Shown piece by piece: positions 42,927-52,784 of a stretch of DNA of 64,000 bases. How positions within the stretch are numbered: the stretch's first letter is position 1; each line of letters begins with the position of its first letter. The notes under the pieces were generated by a model. It saw nothing but the letters and a program-made list of their open reading frames with translations, had not been told where the DNA came from and made no database searches. The position numbers were made by a program, and so were the translations under genes. The stretch lies in the NCBI RefSeq assembly GCF_020966635.1, contig NZ_JAJKFQ010000029.1:124001-188000 (forward strand), written 5' to 3'. This DNA is from Stieleria sp. JC731 (lineage in GTDB: Bacteria > Planctomycetota > Planctomycetia > Pirellulales > Pirellulaceae).

Positions 42927-45917
42927 CTACTCACCCGACTTCGACAATCGACCCGGATCGATAACAACGTGCTTCACCTTTTGGCGTTTCCACGTGTAGA
43001 CGGCATGAACCATGCCATCATCGGATTGAATGATTGCAGGATAGCTGAACTCAGCCTTCGGTTCCTTTTCCAGCGTTGCGACTTGATGCCAAGAACGTCC
43101 ATCGTCAGAGATCGCAAGATTCAACAACCCTCGTTTTCCCCAGCCGGTGTCTCCGCTTTCAAGATGGTTGTAAATCAATAAGTGTCGACCATCTTTCAAC
43201 GTGACAACATCGATTCCTGAATTCGGATTGGGCAATTCAGTCGCCTCAAGCTTCGACCAAGTCTGACCATCGTCTTTCGATTCGGTGCTAGCGATGACGC
43301 CTTCTTTGGTGCGACAGAGTGCGACCAAGGCTCCGTCGGCTCGACGCATGATCGTCGGCTGAATCGCGTTAAAATCTGTCGCATCATTGATCGGACCGAT
43401 ACGTTTCCACGTCCCCGATGGCAAACCATTTTTCAATGTAGTCTTCTCGAAATGAATTCGCCAACCATCGACTTCGGTTGATGATCCACAAAGCAGTTGT
43501 CCATCTTCAAGAAGGAATGGCTTGCAGCGAACGGGGCCGTCAATTCCTTCAGGCAACCGAGTCCGATCACGGAAGGATCGTCCGCGATCGTAGCTGACCA
43601 TCAATTCACCCCACCAGCCTCTCGGATCTGGGCCAGCCTTAAAGAACAGCAACAGCGGCCCATCTCCTGGTGTCTGGTAGAGCACAGGGTTCCAACAAGG
43701 GTACCGCAGACCGTTGTGCTGGACTCCGGTGGCAACTTGCTGAGGACGAGACCAGTTCCCACCATCGTTATAGCTAGTCCAAATTCCGACGTCTTTATTC
43801 TTCTCGCGTGTCCCTGCGAACCATGCCGCTACCAAGCCTCGGCTGGTCATGCAAACCGTTGATGCGTGACACTGGGGAGTCGGCGGATCGTTAAATACAA
43901 ATTCTTCGCTAACGATCGCGCTGTCTGACTTTGGTACTTCGTTGAAGGAAGCGTTCATTTGCTCCGGCGAAAACTGTTTGCAGTCATCGTGCTTTGCAAA
44001 GTACAGACGGCCGTTCTCCGCACCAACAAGCAAGTCAGGCTTGCCATCTTTGTCAAAGTCACAAGCCGCGGGACTGCTGGTATGACCGGCGACATTTCTG
44101 GACGCGAGGTTCCCCACCAGTTTCATCAGAACCTTGCCTTCGCGTTGGTCGCAATTTCGATAGAGCTTCGCATTCTCCGAGTTAACCAGAACGTCCAGAT
44201 TTCCATCGCCATCCCAATCGACGACATCCAGTTTGACGCGTCCGGACCGACCGGCGGATTGCCGATTCAACTGCAGCGGCTTGCCATCTTGATCGACAAA
44301 GATTCGTTCAGCTGCCGAGACCAATCCTGTTGTCTTGTCCCCGCGACGAAGCGTGAGAAAACCTTGTTGATCCAACAGCACCATGTCCAACGTTCCGTCG
44401 TCATCAAAGTCGACCGCAACGGGTGTGGTTCGCCACTGAGTCAGCGCGGCAGGCGATTTTGTTCGCCACCAATACCATGCCGGCGGTTCTTCACTCGGTC
44501 CGTCTTCAAAAGCGAGTTGCTTGTAGGTGCCATTGTTGTTGATCAGCACTCCAAGTTTCGACAGAATCGAGTTGTAGATAATGTCACCGTCGCCATCACC
44601 ATCCCAGTCAGCGACGGACAATGTGGTGTAGCCCCATTTCGCCTCGCACGGCCCTTGAATTGAACCGTTGGGCCCCGCCAAGATGCGAAACGGCTCGGTG
44701 CTTCCGTCGACCTTTTCGACCTGAACCAATTCTGGTGCCGACCATTTCGGTAGACCGTTTTCCCCAGGTCCACGATTGGTAAAAATCGCGATGTTGCCAG
44801 CAGTGTTTCCACAAACGATGTCTTCATCACCATCATTGTCGATGTCGTAGGCGTAGGGGGTTGCCAGCGCACCGAACTTCAGCGAATCCGCTTGCTGCTG
44901 AAAATACGTTGGCGCGTCAAAGACCGGCAACGCCCCATCGAGGGTTCCAGTGTTCTCGACTAGCGCCACGCGGCCATCTTCATCACCAACGATCAAATCA
45001 AGATCACCGTCTTTGTCCCAATCAAATGCCGTGGGCGTAATCATTTGCAAATGCATCACCAGAGGATTCCCGGCGCTGTCATTCAATCGCTGCCCCGCGG
45101 CGTATTGCGGTTCCGTTCGCGAACCGATGTTTTGAAAGTAGGTGAATCCATCAAGAAATTCTCCGCACAGCAAGTCGAGATCTCCATCGCCATCAAAGTC
45201 AGCAAAGTTCGGTGATGGCCATCCGAAAACATCGATCGCACCTCCGGCGGCTTCCAGCTTGATTGGCGATTCCGAATACTTTGGCGAGTCTCCGTTGCCT
45301 TCGTTTTTGATGATATAGATGTAGCCATGTAAGGGACCGTTCTTCCATCGCCCCATTGAATCAAATGCATGGTCCCAGACTAGGTCGCTCCAGTCGCCGA
45401 CGCCAACAGCGATGTCTTGGTCACCATCGCCATCAAAATCAACGTAGCGCCACATGTTTGCACGCACACCGTTTTCATGCACATTCGATTTTGAATAGAG
45501 CTTTTCAGCTTTGTCAAAATTGAATTTCCCCGTCTCTGTATCGCGAACGTATTCGTTGCCAGGACGAAGAATACGAGGCTGCTGGCCGACATAGCTGACC
45601 TGCATGTTATTTGACGCCTTGCCGATTCGAACGCCAGGCCGAAAGACTGGCATTTTGGCACCCGGATCGTCACTGGCATTTTCAAAAAAGTAAACACCGT
45701 TGGAAGGCTTGTCCGGACATGCGACCAACAAATCATGGTCACCATCGCCGTCATAATCCATCGGCATCGGCCAAGCCCAAAGGCCAACACCGAGGTCGAC
45801 GACAAGGTCCGGATCGTTGTATTCGATTAGCCGAAGCTTGTAGTCAGACTCATCAGCCGAGCAGACGCCAGTCAATGATGCGGCAGCGGCGAGCGACGCA
45901 AGTAGACGCTTCATCAT
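42927..45917 (-). CDS. Secreted FG-GAP beta-propeller fused to a sialidase-like BNR domain
   Basis: 996 residues with a signal peptide (MMKRLLASLAAAASLTGVCS). Residues ~50-640 contain nine calcium-loop repeats of the FG-GAP/VCBS type (DYDGDGDHD, DFDGDGDQD, DFDGDGDLD, DWDKDGDLD, DIDNDGDED, DWDGDGDGD, DFDDDGTLD, DWDGDGNLD, DFDKDGKPD). Residues ~660-990 form a BNR/exo-sialidase-like propeller with Asp-box-type motifs (SYNDGGNW, SYDRGRSF, SKDDGQTW, SDDGRSW) and the Arg-containing HASTVCMTSRGLVAAWFAGT start. Last gene of the minus-strand operon, 74 bp after the sulfatase. Sialidase activity is likely but unproven; many BNR proteins in this phylum have other targets. Confidence 0.85.
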   Translation of the reverse strand: MMKRLLASLAAAASLTGVCSADESDYKLRLIEYNDPDLVVDLGVGLWAWPMPMDYDGDGDHDLLVACPDKPSNGVYFFENASDDPGAKMPVFRPGVRIGKASNNMQVSYVGQQPRILRPGNEYVRDTETGKFNFDKAEKLYSKSNVHENGVRANMWRYVDFDGDGDQDIAVGVGDWSDLVWDHAFDSMGRWKNGPLHGYIYIIKNEGNGDSPKYSESPIKLEAAGGAIDVFGWPSPNFADFDGDGDLDLLCGEFLDGFTYFQNIGSRTEPQYAAGQRLNDSAGNPLVMHLQMITPTAFDWDKDGDLDLIVGDEDGRVALVENTGTLDGALPVFDAPTYFQQQADSLKFGALATPYAYDIDNDGDEDIVCGNTAGNIAIFTNRGPGENGLPKWSAPELVQVEKVDGSTEPFRILAGPNGSIQGPCEAKWGYTTLSVADWDGDGDGDIIYNSILSKLGVLINNNGTYKQLAFEDGPSEEPPAWYWWRTKSPAALTQWRTTPVAVDFDDDGTLDMVLLDQQGFLTLRRGDKTTGLVSAAERIFVDQDGKPLQLNRQSAGRSGRVKLDVVDWDGDGNLDVLVNSENAKLYRNCDQREGKVLMKLVGNLASRNVAGHTSSPAACDFDKDGKPDLLVGAENGRLYFAKHDDCKQFSPEQMNASFNEVPKSDSAIVSEEFVFNDPPTPQCHASTVCMTSRGLVAAWFAGTREKNKDVGIWTSYNDGGNWSRPQQVATGVQHNGLRYPCWNPVLYQTPGDGPLLLFFKAGPDPRGWWGELMVSYDRGRSFRDRTRLPEGIDGPVRCKPFLLEDGQLLCGSSTEVDGWRIHFEKTTLKNGLPSGTWKRIGPINDATDFNAIQPTIMRRADGALVALCRTKEGVIASTESKDDGQTWSKLEATELPNPNSGIDVVTLKDGRHLLIYNHLESGDTGWGKRGLLNLAISDDGRSWHQVATLEKEPKAEFSYPAIIQSDDGMVHAVYTWKRQKVKHVVIDPGRLSKSGE

Positions 45918-45991
45918 TCGATATTCTCAAGGTGGGAAGGGCAGGGGAGTGGGGAAAAGAAAAGGTCCGGCGGACAATGAAACGGAAGTCT

Positions 45992-47467
45992 CTACTGCGT
46001 CTCTTTGGGATCGACGGGCAGTCGAGCGCCGACATCATCCAAGTAGCGAAACAATCGAGACTGCATTTGCTTGGCTAGTTCGGAATGACTGCTTGATAAA
46101 TCATGTTGCTCGGCCAAATCGTTCGCCAAGTCATACAATTCGAACCGCTTATCCTCTGCGAACCAAATCAGCTTGTGGTTGCCATATCGCAGAGCGGACT
46201 GGGGTCTCGTCTGACTAACTTTCAAATCGTCGGTTCCAATGGTTTGCTTGGCTTTTGCGAACCCTCGTTCCGGATGGTAGTACGGAAAATGCCAAACCAG
46301 CTCTCGCGGATTTTTGGTGGGCTTGTTTCCCTCCAGAACAGACCGAATCGAAATCCCATCGATCTTAGAAGCATCGACTTTTCCATCATCCGGTCCACTT
46401 GCATAGTCAACAAAAGTGGGCAGCAAGTCATAGCCGATGACCGGCGCTGCAGTACTTGTTCCCGCAGCAGTTTTGCCGGGAAGTCTGGCGATCATCGGAA
46501 CACGAATGCCACCTTCGTAGACATTCCATTTGGATCCGCGCAGCGGCCCATTGGTCGTAAACTCCGGGTGTCCGCCATTGTCAGACATAAAAAACACCAA
46601 TGTATTGTCAGCCTTTCCGCTCGCCTCTAAAGCATCCAGTATGGCGCCGATATGGAAATCCAACGTTTGCAGGAATGCGGCATAGCGTAAACGTTCCGGA
46701 CGCCTTTTGATGCTAGACGGTACCGTTCGGTCATATCGATCGACCAACCATTTGCATGGTGTCTTGACTGGCGTATGAACGTAGAAGGATGACGCCATCA
46801 CAAAGAACGGCTCGCCTCGATCCTTTTTCAGATAGTCACAAACATTGTTGACCATCGTGTCATCCGCATAGACACCGTCTTGAACAATCGGCTCAGGTTC
46901 CGACTTGCCCCAAGAGTACGGATGGGCCCCAAAGTCTTCCACCGCAACTTGAAAGCCCTGGGCTTTCGGACCGTGAGTGGGACTCCAACCGAGATATCGC
47001 TGGTAGTGTTGGTTCAGGTGCCATTTACCAAAGAAGGCCGTCTCGTAACCCAACTGATTGAGACGCTCGGCGATCGTGATCTCGTCCGTCGGAAGATTCA
47101 ACGTAAACGGAGGAGTGCGTAATCGAAACTGTTCATTAACAGGCTGACGTCCGGGATCAGGCTTGGTAACGAATTCGAATCCAAGCCGGGCAGTCGATTT
47201 GCCCGTCATGATACTGGCACGTGATGCGCTGCAGATCGGTGCTGGCGCATAGCCGTTTGTTAAGCACAAGCCATCACTTGCCAAACGATCAATATTCGGT
47301 GTTTGATGCCACGGATGACCAAAACACCCCAAATCCGCCCATGCCAAATCGTCGACCAAGATAAACAGGATGTTTGGCGTCGATGACTCAGCTGCTACCG
47401 CATCCGATCGATGCCCGCAGTAGCAAAGCGTCAAAACCAGAGCCAATGCTGCATACTTCTTGCCCAT
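45992..47467 (-). CDS. Secreted S1-family sulfatase (C-x-A-x-R type)
   Basis: 491 residues from ATG 47467, whose first base is also the last base of the symporter stop (TGATG overlap); a GTG one codon upstream is the alternative. The signal peptide ends near AVAAE. ILFILVDDLAWADLG provides metal ligands. APICSASRASIMTGK is the formylglycine motif, here with Ala instead of Pro at the third position, a variant also found in active sulfatases. FFGKWHLNQHY and FFMSDNGGHPEFTTNGPLRG complete the site. It desulfates an exported substrate, probably the same glycan whose sugar the operon imports. Confidence 0.92.
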   Translation of the reverse strand: MGKKYAALALVLTLCYCGHRSDAVAAESSTPNILFILVDDLAWADLGCFGHPWHQTPNIDRLASDGLCLTNGYAPAPICSASRASIMTGKSTARLGFEFVTKPDPGRQPVNEQFRLRTPPFTLNLPTDEITIAERLNQLGYETAFFGKWHLNQHYQRYLGWSPTHGPKAQGFQVAVEDFGAHPYSWGKSEPEPIVQDGVYADDTMVNNVCDYLKKDRGEPFFVMASSFYVHTPVKTPCKWLVDRYDRTVPSSIKRRPERLRYAAFLQTLDFHIGAILDALEASGKADNTLVFFMSDNGGHPEFTTNGPLRGSKWNVYEGGIRVPMIARLPGKTAAGTSTAAPVIGYDLLPTFVDYASGPDDGKVDASKIDGISIRSVLEGNKPTKNPRELVWHFPYYHPERGFAKAKQTIGTDDLKVSQTRPQSALRYGNHKLIWFAEDKRFELYDLANDLAEQHDLSSSHSELAKQMQSRLFRYLDDVGARLPVDPKETQ

Positions 47468-49122
47468 CACAAATTTCCCCCGGAGGCGGCCGAAACCTGA
47501 AGTCGGTTGATCACGCGTCCCATCACAATAATCGCGAGTGGACCTAGGACGATGATCAAGTACGGATGGAAGGGGCTGGAAACTTCAGAAAGGACTCCCG
47601 GCCAGTAGTCCGTCACCGAGAATGTCATCCATGCGATCAACATCATCCCGATCGACAATACTCCGATCGCTTGCAAGCTGGTGATTCGCCGTGAGGTAAT
47701 CCCCAGCAAGAACAATCCGATGATGCCAGCTCCCAAGACTCCCGATAACGTCCACCAAATATCTAAGATGCTGTTTGTCAGACGCACCAGAACCAATGCC
47801 ATCGCCGTCCCCATCGTTCCCCAAATCAGCGTTGCTTTTCGCAAAACTCGCATCCGATCTGCATCGTCCGCTGATGGCTTTTTCAGTCGCACATAAAAGT
47901 CGCTCATCACCAGCGTGGCGGACGAGTTCAAACCGGTAGACACGGTACTCATGGCCGCTGCAAATACAGCCGCGATCAAAAGGCCACGGATACCGATAGG
48001 TAGATGGGCAGCGATAAAGTGCGGGAACACTCGGTCACCCAGGTCACCGTCTTTGAGCGATGCCGCAATTTCGCTTCTCTTCTGTTCATAGTCTGCTGAG
48101 TCCGCATCAATGCCCGCCTGCATCAACTTTTGATCAACAACAATTTGACGAACCGCCTGCAGTTGCTCCGGCTGGATTTGATAGAACCCATACAGCGAGG
48201 TTCCGATAAACAAGAACAGGGCACTGACGGGCACATACAACAGCGCACCAAGCCAAATACTTTTCGCCGCTTCGCGATCACTACTGGATGCCACATAACG
48301 CTGAACGTAACTTTGATCGATACCAAAGTTCTTCAGGTTTTCGAACAAGCCATAGATCAGCACGATCCAAAAAGTCTTCTCGTTGACGACCCAAGGCGAC
48401 CAACTTCCAAAAGAAAATTTTGAATCTTGGTCGGCGATCGCAAACACCTGCGACGGTCCGTCCGGCATTCCCCTCATGATCAAAAACAGGGCAAGCAGGG
48501 CCCCAGCCATCAGCACAAATGCTTGAACGGCATCCGCCCAGATCACCGCCGTGACGCCGCCGATGAATGAATAGGCCGTCACGATGACACCGGTCACAAT
48601 AATCAGCAATCGAATGTCCCAGCCAAACAGGACCGCCATCGGCAGTGCCATCAGATACATCACCACGCCAATGCGAGCGACCTGAAACAAGAGGTAAAAC
48701 CCACTGGCGAAGATCCTGGCCCAAAGCCCAAACCGATGTTCCAAAAGCGAGTAGGCGCTGACTTCACCCGACGCGCGATACATCGGCAAAAAATAGTGCA
48801 CCGCAATCCACGCCGCCGGAGGCAACGCCAATGAAAACGCGAAGGCATTCCAATTGGCGATAAACGCGTTCCCTGGAAGCGCTAAATAACTAATGCTGCT
48901 CAGATAGGTCGCAAAGATCGACATACCGCACAGCCAACCCGGCAAGGAGCGTCCACCGGCAGTGAATTCATCGGACGACGAATTCCGTTTCCAAAAGTAC
49001 ACGCCGATCCCAAGGATACCAGCGAAATACAGAATCAAGACGGTCCAGTCGATCGCGCCAAAAAAGCCTTCTTGCTCGCTCGCTTGTGCCAAAATCGTGA
49101 TGCCGTTGAGGCCGAACATCAT
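47467..49122 (-). CDS. Sodium:solute symporter (SSS family)
   Basis: 551 residues with about 13-14 hydrophobic helices. The region ATYLSSISYLALPGNAFIAN near residue 72 is the sodium/substrate-binding TM1-TM2 part, FSLALPPAAWIAVHYFLPMY the next helix pair, and VFAAAMSTVSTGLNSSATLV near 390 is the conserved TM8 segment with the sodium-site Ser residues. Relatives include sialic acid (SiaT/NanT-like), proline and sugar transporters. The start ATG at 49122 overlaps the stop of the upstream sulfatase as ATGA, and its own stop overlaps the next sulfatase start. Substrate is likely the sugar acid cleaved by the operon lyase. Confidence 0.9.
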   Translation of the reverse strand: MMFGLNGITILAQASEQEGFFGAIDWTVLILYFAGILGIGVYFWKRNSSSDEFTAGGRSLPGWLCGMSIFATYLSSISYLALPGNAFIANWNAFAFSLALPPAAWIAVHYFLPMYRASGEVSAYSLLEHRFGLWARIFASGFYLLFQVARIGVVMYLMALPMAVLFGWDIRLLIIVTGVIVTAYSFIGGVTAVIWADAVQAFVLMAGALLALFLIMRGMPDGPSQVFAIADQDSKFSFGSWSPWVVNEKTFWIVLIYGLFENLKNFGIDQSYVQRYVASSSDREAAKSIWLGALLYVPVSALFLFIGTSLYGFYQIQPEQLQAVRQIVVDQKLMQAGIDADSADYEQKRSEIAASLKDGDLGDRVFPHFIAAHLPIGIRGLLIAAVFAAAMSTVSTGLNSSATLVMSDFYVRLKKPSADDADRMRVLRKATLIWGTMGTAMALVLVRLTNSILDIWWTLSGVLGAGIIGLFLLGITSRRITSLQAIGVLSIGMMLIAWMTFSVTDYWPGVLSEVSSPFHPYLIIVLGPLAIIVMGRVINRLQVSAASGGNL

Positions 49123-50600
49123 TCACGCTCCGCTGTTGTGCCACGAAGCGTTGCCATCACGTCGACGAGATCCGAACGGAATTCCGCATAGTCTTTCTCG
49201 TCTGCCAAGTTTTTCGATTCAGCCGGATCGGTTTGATGATCGTACAGCTCCACACCCACCAACGCGTTGTCCTCGGGAGATCTCCATTCGGTGTAGCGAA
49301 ACCGGTCTGTCCGGACGCTATGCCCCATCGCTTCGATCTTCTTGTAATACGCCGGTCGCGGATGCTGCGTCAGCGCGGCATCCTTGACCTTAACAGCCGT
49401 TCCATCAATTAACGCACGGAGGCTGACACCTTCGACATCCGTTGCGGGTGGCAATCCACAAAGGTCAACGAGAGTCGGATAAAGATCGAGCAGTTCAACG
49501 ATCGCACTTGTTTGCTTGGCATCGTATGTCGCACCGGACTTTACCGGTGGGGCGACAATCATCGGAACACGAGCATCCAATTCGAAGTTGGACGTCTTGC
49601 ACCACAGCGTGTGGTCACCGAGTTGGAATCCGTGGTCCGACCAAAAAACAATCAACGTTTTCTCGGATAATTCCAATCGTTCGAGCTCGTCCAGCAGACG
49701 GCCGACCTGAGCATCCATGTAGCTGATTCCAGCCAAATACCCATGTCGCAACTCTTGAGCATCTGCGTCTGATAACGGCTGCGGAGTTTTGCCAAACAGC
49801 TCTTGGCTATTGTGCCACGCGATTCGTGGGGTGTCGGTTGGCCATTGGGGACAGTCAGGCCGCAACATTGATTCGCGATCGTAGAGATCCCAATACTTTT
49901 TCGGTGCATTGAATGGAAGGTGAGGCTTCCAGAATCCGACCGCTAAGAAGAAAGGCTGATCACTCTTGGATCGTTCGCGAAGTGCTTGCAGCGAAAGGTC
50001 CGTGATACGTCCATCGAAATAGGCGTTGTCTGGGACATCACGACACTCACAACGAATGGCTTTGGCGTGATCAACGGGCAATTCGCCTTCAACCTTAGCT
50101 TCATCATTGCGGTGCGAATCAAAGTGCATCACCGCAGGAACACTCCAAGACCGCGGATCACCTTTTTCTTCGGTTCGCCAATTGTGATAGATCTTGCCAA
50201 TGTTTTGCGTGAAGTAGCCGTGGTTGCGAAAGTGCTCGGGCAAGGTCACGACATCAGGCAGTTCGTCACGAAAATGCTTTGTCAGGTTGTAGAGCTTCAA
50301 AGTGTCGGGACGACGCCCCGTCATCAAGCTGCTGCGTGAAGGATTACAAACAGCCTGGGCACAGTAGGCTCGGTCAAATCGGATACCGCGATCGGCCAAC
50401 TTATCAAGGTTCGGTGTTTGCACGACCGGATGCCCATAGCATCCTAGGTCACAGCGTAGATCGTCGGCAGCAATGAACAGGACGTTTAGCGGTTCGTCGG
50501 CGGCGCACGGCGTCGGAACGTCTGCCGCTAAGACGATGGTTGAGATCAACAGCACAATCGGTGCACAGGATCGCCGCCAAGCTGGTTGTGAATCTCTCAT
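49119..50600 (-). CDS. Secreted sulfatase, iduronate-2-sulfatase-like
   Basis: 493 residues with an N-terminal export signal (hydrophobic stretch [20 protein letters not shown]). [20 protein letters not shown] contains the metal-binding Asp pair, and [20 protein letters not shown] is the formylglycine motif C-x-[31 protein letters not shown] and [20 protein letters not shown] are characteristic of the iduronate-2-sulfatase-like subfamily. Coupled by ATGA overlaps to the lyase gene upstream and the symporter downstream. The natural substrate need not be iduronate; marine planctomycetes use this group broadly. Confidence 0.92.
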   Translation of the reverse strand: MRDSQPAWRRSCAPIVLLISTIVLAADVPTPCAADEPLNVLFIAADDLRCDLGCYGHPVVQTPNLDKLADRGIRFDRAYCAQAVCNPSRSSLMTGRRPDTLKLYNLTKHFRDELPDVVTLPEHFRNHGYFTQNIGKIYHNWRTEEKGDPRSWSVPAVMHFDSHRNDEAKVEGELPVDHAKAIRCECRDVPDNAYFDGRITDLSLQALRERSKSDQPFFLAVGFWKPHLPFNAPKKYWDLYDRESMLRPDCPQWPTDTPRIAWHNSQELFGKTPQPLSDADAQELRHGYLAGISYMDAQVGRLLDELERLELSEKTLIVFWSDHGFQLGDHTLWCKTSNFELDARVPMIVAPPVKSGATYDAKQTSAIVELLDLYPTLVDLCGLPPATDVEGVSLRALIDGTAVKVKDAALTQHPRPAYYKKIEAMGHSVRTDRFRYTEWRSPEDNALVGVELYDHQTDPAESKNLADEKDYAEFRSDLVDVMATLRGTTAERE

Positions 50601-51547
50601 CCGCAGTTTGCCTCCTGGGTTGATAGACCAATCTGGTTCAATATTTCTGCAACACGTTGACGCTCCGGATCCAAGAACCGGTTGAACGGATCTGCGGGAA
50701 GGTCTTCACAAATCCCGATCAACGAAAGCGCTGACTTGGTTGCCTTGATATGCCGTGAGGCGTACTTTCCGATGTCATAGATACGCTGGAATTCGCGCAC
50801 CTTTTCGAATTGCTGCTGTGCGATTTCCTGATCGCCACGTTCCTGATCACCACGGCCGATCGCATTGAACCATTGGACAAAAGTCCTGGGCATGACGTTG
50901 GCCCCACCATTAACACCGCCATCTCCACCCAGTTCGATCGCTTCTCTCAGCATGATCTCTGGCCCAATCAATACCGACCAGTCTGGACGCAGCGATTTCA
51001 ACTTGCAAACTTCTGCGAAGTACTCCAAATCTCCGCTGCTGTCTTTCACTCCGATGATGGAATCGATTTCGGAGAGACAACGAATGGTGTCGATCTCAAA
51101 CCAAACCTTGGTCAATCCCGGCATGTTGTAAAGCATCAAAGGCAACGGAATGAGCGGTGCGATATTCTGCACATAGCGAGTCAGCTCGGTTTGGCCTGCC
51201 GGAAAGTAATACGGCGTTGTCAGCACGGCCGCGTCTGCACCACATTCGGAAGCATACTCGGCCAACGCCACCGACTCCACAAAAGCGGTGTCCGTCACAC
51301 CAACAAGAACCGGAACGCGTTTGGAAACGATCTCCACCGTTTGCTGAATCATTTCGCGGCGCAATCGATAGCTCAGGCTCGGAGCCTCGCCCGTCGTGCC
51401 CAAGATAAACACGCCCGCAACACCACCCTCGATGACATGATCAAGCAGGCGACGCAAGCCTTCATGATCAAGCACATCACGGTCTGAAAGTGGAGTCACC
51501 AAAGGAGGAACGATTCCAGTCAGTTTGTTTCCGGCCAGTTGATTCAT
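50597..51547 (-). CDS. DapA/NanA-family aldolase-lyase (N-acetylneuraminate lyase candidate)
   Basis: 316 residues from ATG 51547, which overlaps the GntR stop as ATGA; a TTG four codons upstream is less likely. Family features: [18 protein letters not shown] near residue 45 (pyruvate carboxylate-binding loop), [13 protein letters not shown] near 140 with the catalytic Tyr, and [14 protein letters not shown] near 166 with the Schiff-base Lys. Members cleave or form 2-keto acids using pyruvate. No lysine-biosynthesis neighbours are present; instead it sits with a symporter, sulfatases and a sialidase-like protein, so N-acetylneuraminate or a related ulosonate lyase is favoured over dihydrodipicolinate synthase. 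Confidence 0.82.
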   Translation of the reverse strand: MNQLAGNKLTGIVPPLVTPLSDRDVLDHEGLRRLLDHVIEGGVAGVFILGTTGEAPSLSYRLRREMIQQTVEIVSKRVPVLVGVTDTAFVESVALAEYASECGADAAVLTTPYYFPAGQTELTRYVQNIAPLIPLPLMLYNMPGLTKVWFEIDTIRCLSEIDSIIGVKDSSGDLEYFAEVCKLKSLRPDWSVLIGPEIMLREAIELGGDGGVNGGANVMPRTFVQWFNAIGRGDQERGDQEIAQQQFEKVREFQRIYDIGKYASRHIKATKSALSLIGICEDLPADPFNRFLDPERQRVAEILNQIGLSTQEANCG

Positions 51548-52245
51548 TTGATTTCCCAACGCTCTGATTCCTGCGACCGAATCGCTTCCAAAGTAATTTC
51601 CAGGCCCGCCTTAATGTGCTGTTGCATCGAATCAGATGCCGCGGAGCTATCCCCAGCTTCGATCGCTTCAAGCACCCGTTGATGGTCATCGCAAGTCGAT
51701 GCCATGATTTTGTCGTCATAGCCATGTCGCGGCATGGCGAACACACGCGTCAACGCGTTTGAGTTTTCACTGAGACGAACCATCATCTGGTTGCCTCCGC
51801 TATGGATCACAAGCATGTGAAAGGCGAGGTCCGCCTTTTCGAATTCCAAACACTCGTCGACGTTTGCGATCGGATTTTTCCGACGCTTTACTTTTGTCGC
51901 GATTTCTCGCATTCGTTTCAGTGTTCTCGCAATCGCTTGCTGCTGACTTTTCGATGAACGCTGAGCCGCTTTGCTTGCGGCATACGGCTCGATCGCCTCA
52001 CGAACTTCGTAGAGCTCGACCAACTCGTCAGCTCCGATTGATCGAACGACGGCGCCAAGCTGTGGCACAAGTTCGACAAAACCTTCATTGGCAAGTAGGC
52101 CGATGGCTTCGCGAACCGGCGTGGCGCTAATCCCCAGTTCACGACCGATGGGACCGTATCGAATTCGACTGCCTGGCGTGAATTCACCAGCGATCAGTCG
52201 AGTGCGAAGATGCTGGTAGGCGAGCTGCGCGTGTGTGGTGTTCAT
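51544..52245 (-). CDS. GntR-family transcriptional regulator (FadR/FCD subfamily)
   Basis: 233 residues. The N-terminal winged helix-turn-helix reads [20 protein letters not shown] and [20 protein letters not shown], typical of GntR. The all-helical C-terminal ~150 residues ([11 protein letters not shown]...[18 protein letters not shown]...[14 protein letters not shown]) match the FCD effector domain, which binds small carboxylic acids and often a metal through Asp/His ligands. First gene of the operon, so probably autoregulatory. A perfect 14-bp palindrome lies 25 bp upstream of its start. Confidence 0.93.
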   Translation of the reverse strand: MNTTHAQLAYQHLRTRLIAGEFTPGSRIRYGPIGRELGISATPVREAIGLLANEGFVELVPQLGAVVRSIGADELVELYEVREAIEPYAASKAAQRSSKSQQQAIARTLKRMREIATKVKRRKNPIANVDECLEFEKADLAFHMLVIHSGGNQMMVRLSENSNALTRVFAMPRHGYDDKIMASTCDDHQRVLEAIEAGDSSAASDSMQQHIKAGLEITLEAIRSQESERWEIK

Positions 52246-52269
52246 ATCGAGATCAACAGAAAGCTACAG

Positions 52270-52283
52270 AAGTCTATAGACTT
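52270..52283. promoter_or_regulatory. Perfect palindrome, candidate GntR operator
   Basis: AAGTCTATAGACTT is a perfect 14-bp inverted repeat 25-38 bp upstream of the GntR start codon. Its GTC-N4-GAC core has the size and symmetry of FadR-subfamily operators. Position overlapping the expected promoter fits negative autoregulation of the whole operon. Confidence 0.6.
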
Positions 52284-52655
52284 TAAGCTGGCGCAATCTC
52301 ACATGCAAGCATGTTTCTATGGTTCCGCGATGCCTGTCGTCCAACGAATCAAAGCAAACCCGCCTGCGAAGTGCATGACAATCGACGCATAGAGCCTGTG
52401 CCGACGCACGTCATCCCGCCTGACTTCAGGTGAACCACTCCAAGCAAACTGGACGCACGTATCGCAAACTGACAAGTCCCAAAGACGTCTGAAGAAATCG
52501 TGGAAATCTTTGAACATCCCAAAGCAAATCGATAAGATGAAATCCTCTTCCCGATAGATCTTTTCGAGCAGTTGAATCGTGCACGATCTTGCTCCCCTTT
52601 CCGCAGGAAAACTAAATCGATTGACAAGCAGTGAGCGACCTTCCGATCCCCAGGC

Positions 52656-52753
52656 TTGATCGTTGACAAAGACACCTTCTACTCCACCAAAACCAGCGGG
52701 AAAGATCGCTACGTTCACGGAGTGAGGGGCGACAATAGAAAACCAACAGGCCT
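52656..52753 (+). repeat. Dispersed ~95-bp repeat, copy 2
   Basis: Second copy of the element at 24755-24849, same orientation. Conserved blocks include TCTACTCCACC, ACCAGCGGGAAAGATCGC and TTCACGGAGTGAGGGGCGAC. It lies just upstream of the orphan gene and is in frame with it, so the first ~30 codons of the longest frame are repeat sequence rather than real protein. Confidence 0.75.
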
Positions 52754-52784
52754 GAACGTTAATACTGAGTCCACTCTTCTTTCC

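Noticed and set aside
50597-51547. Dihydrodipicolinate synthase for lysine biosynthesis (dapA)
   Set aside because: Family motifs allow it, but the operon contains a symporter, sulfatases and a sialidase-like gene and no lysine genes.
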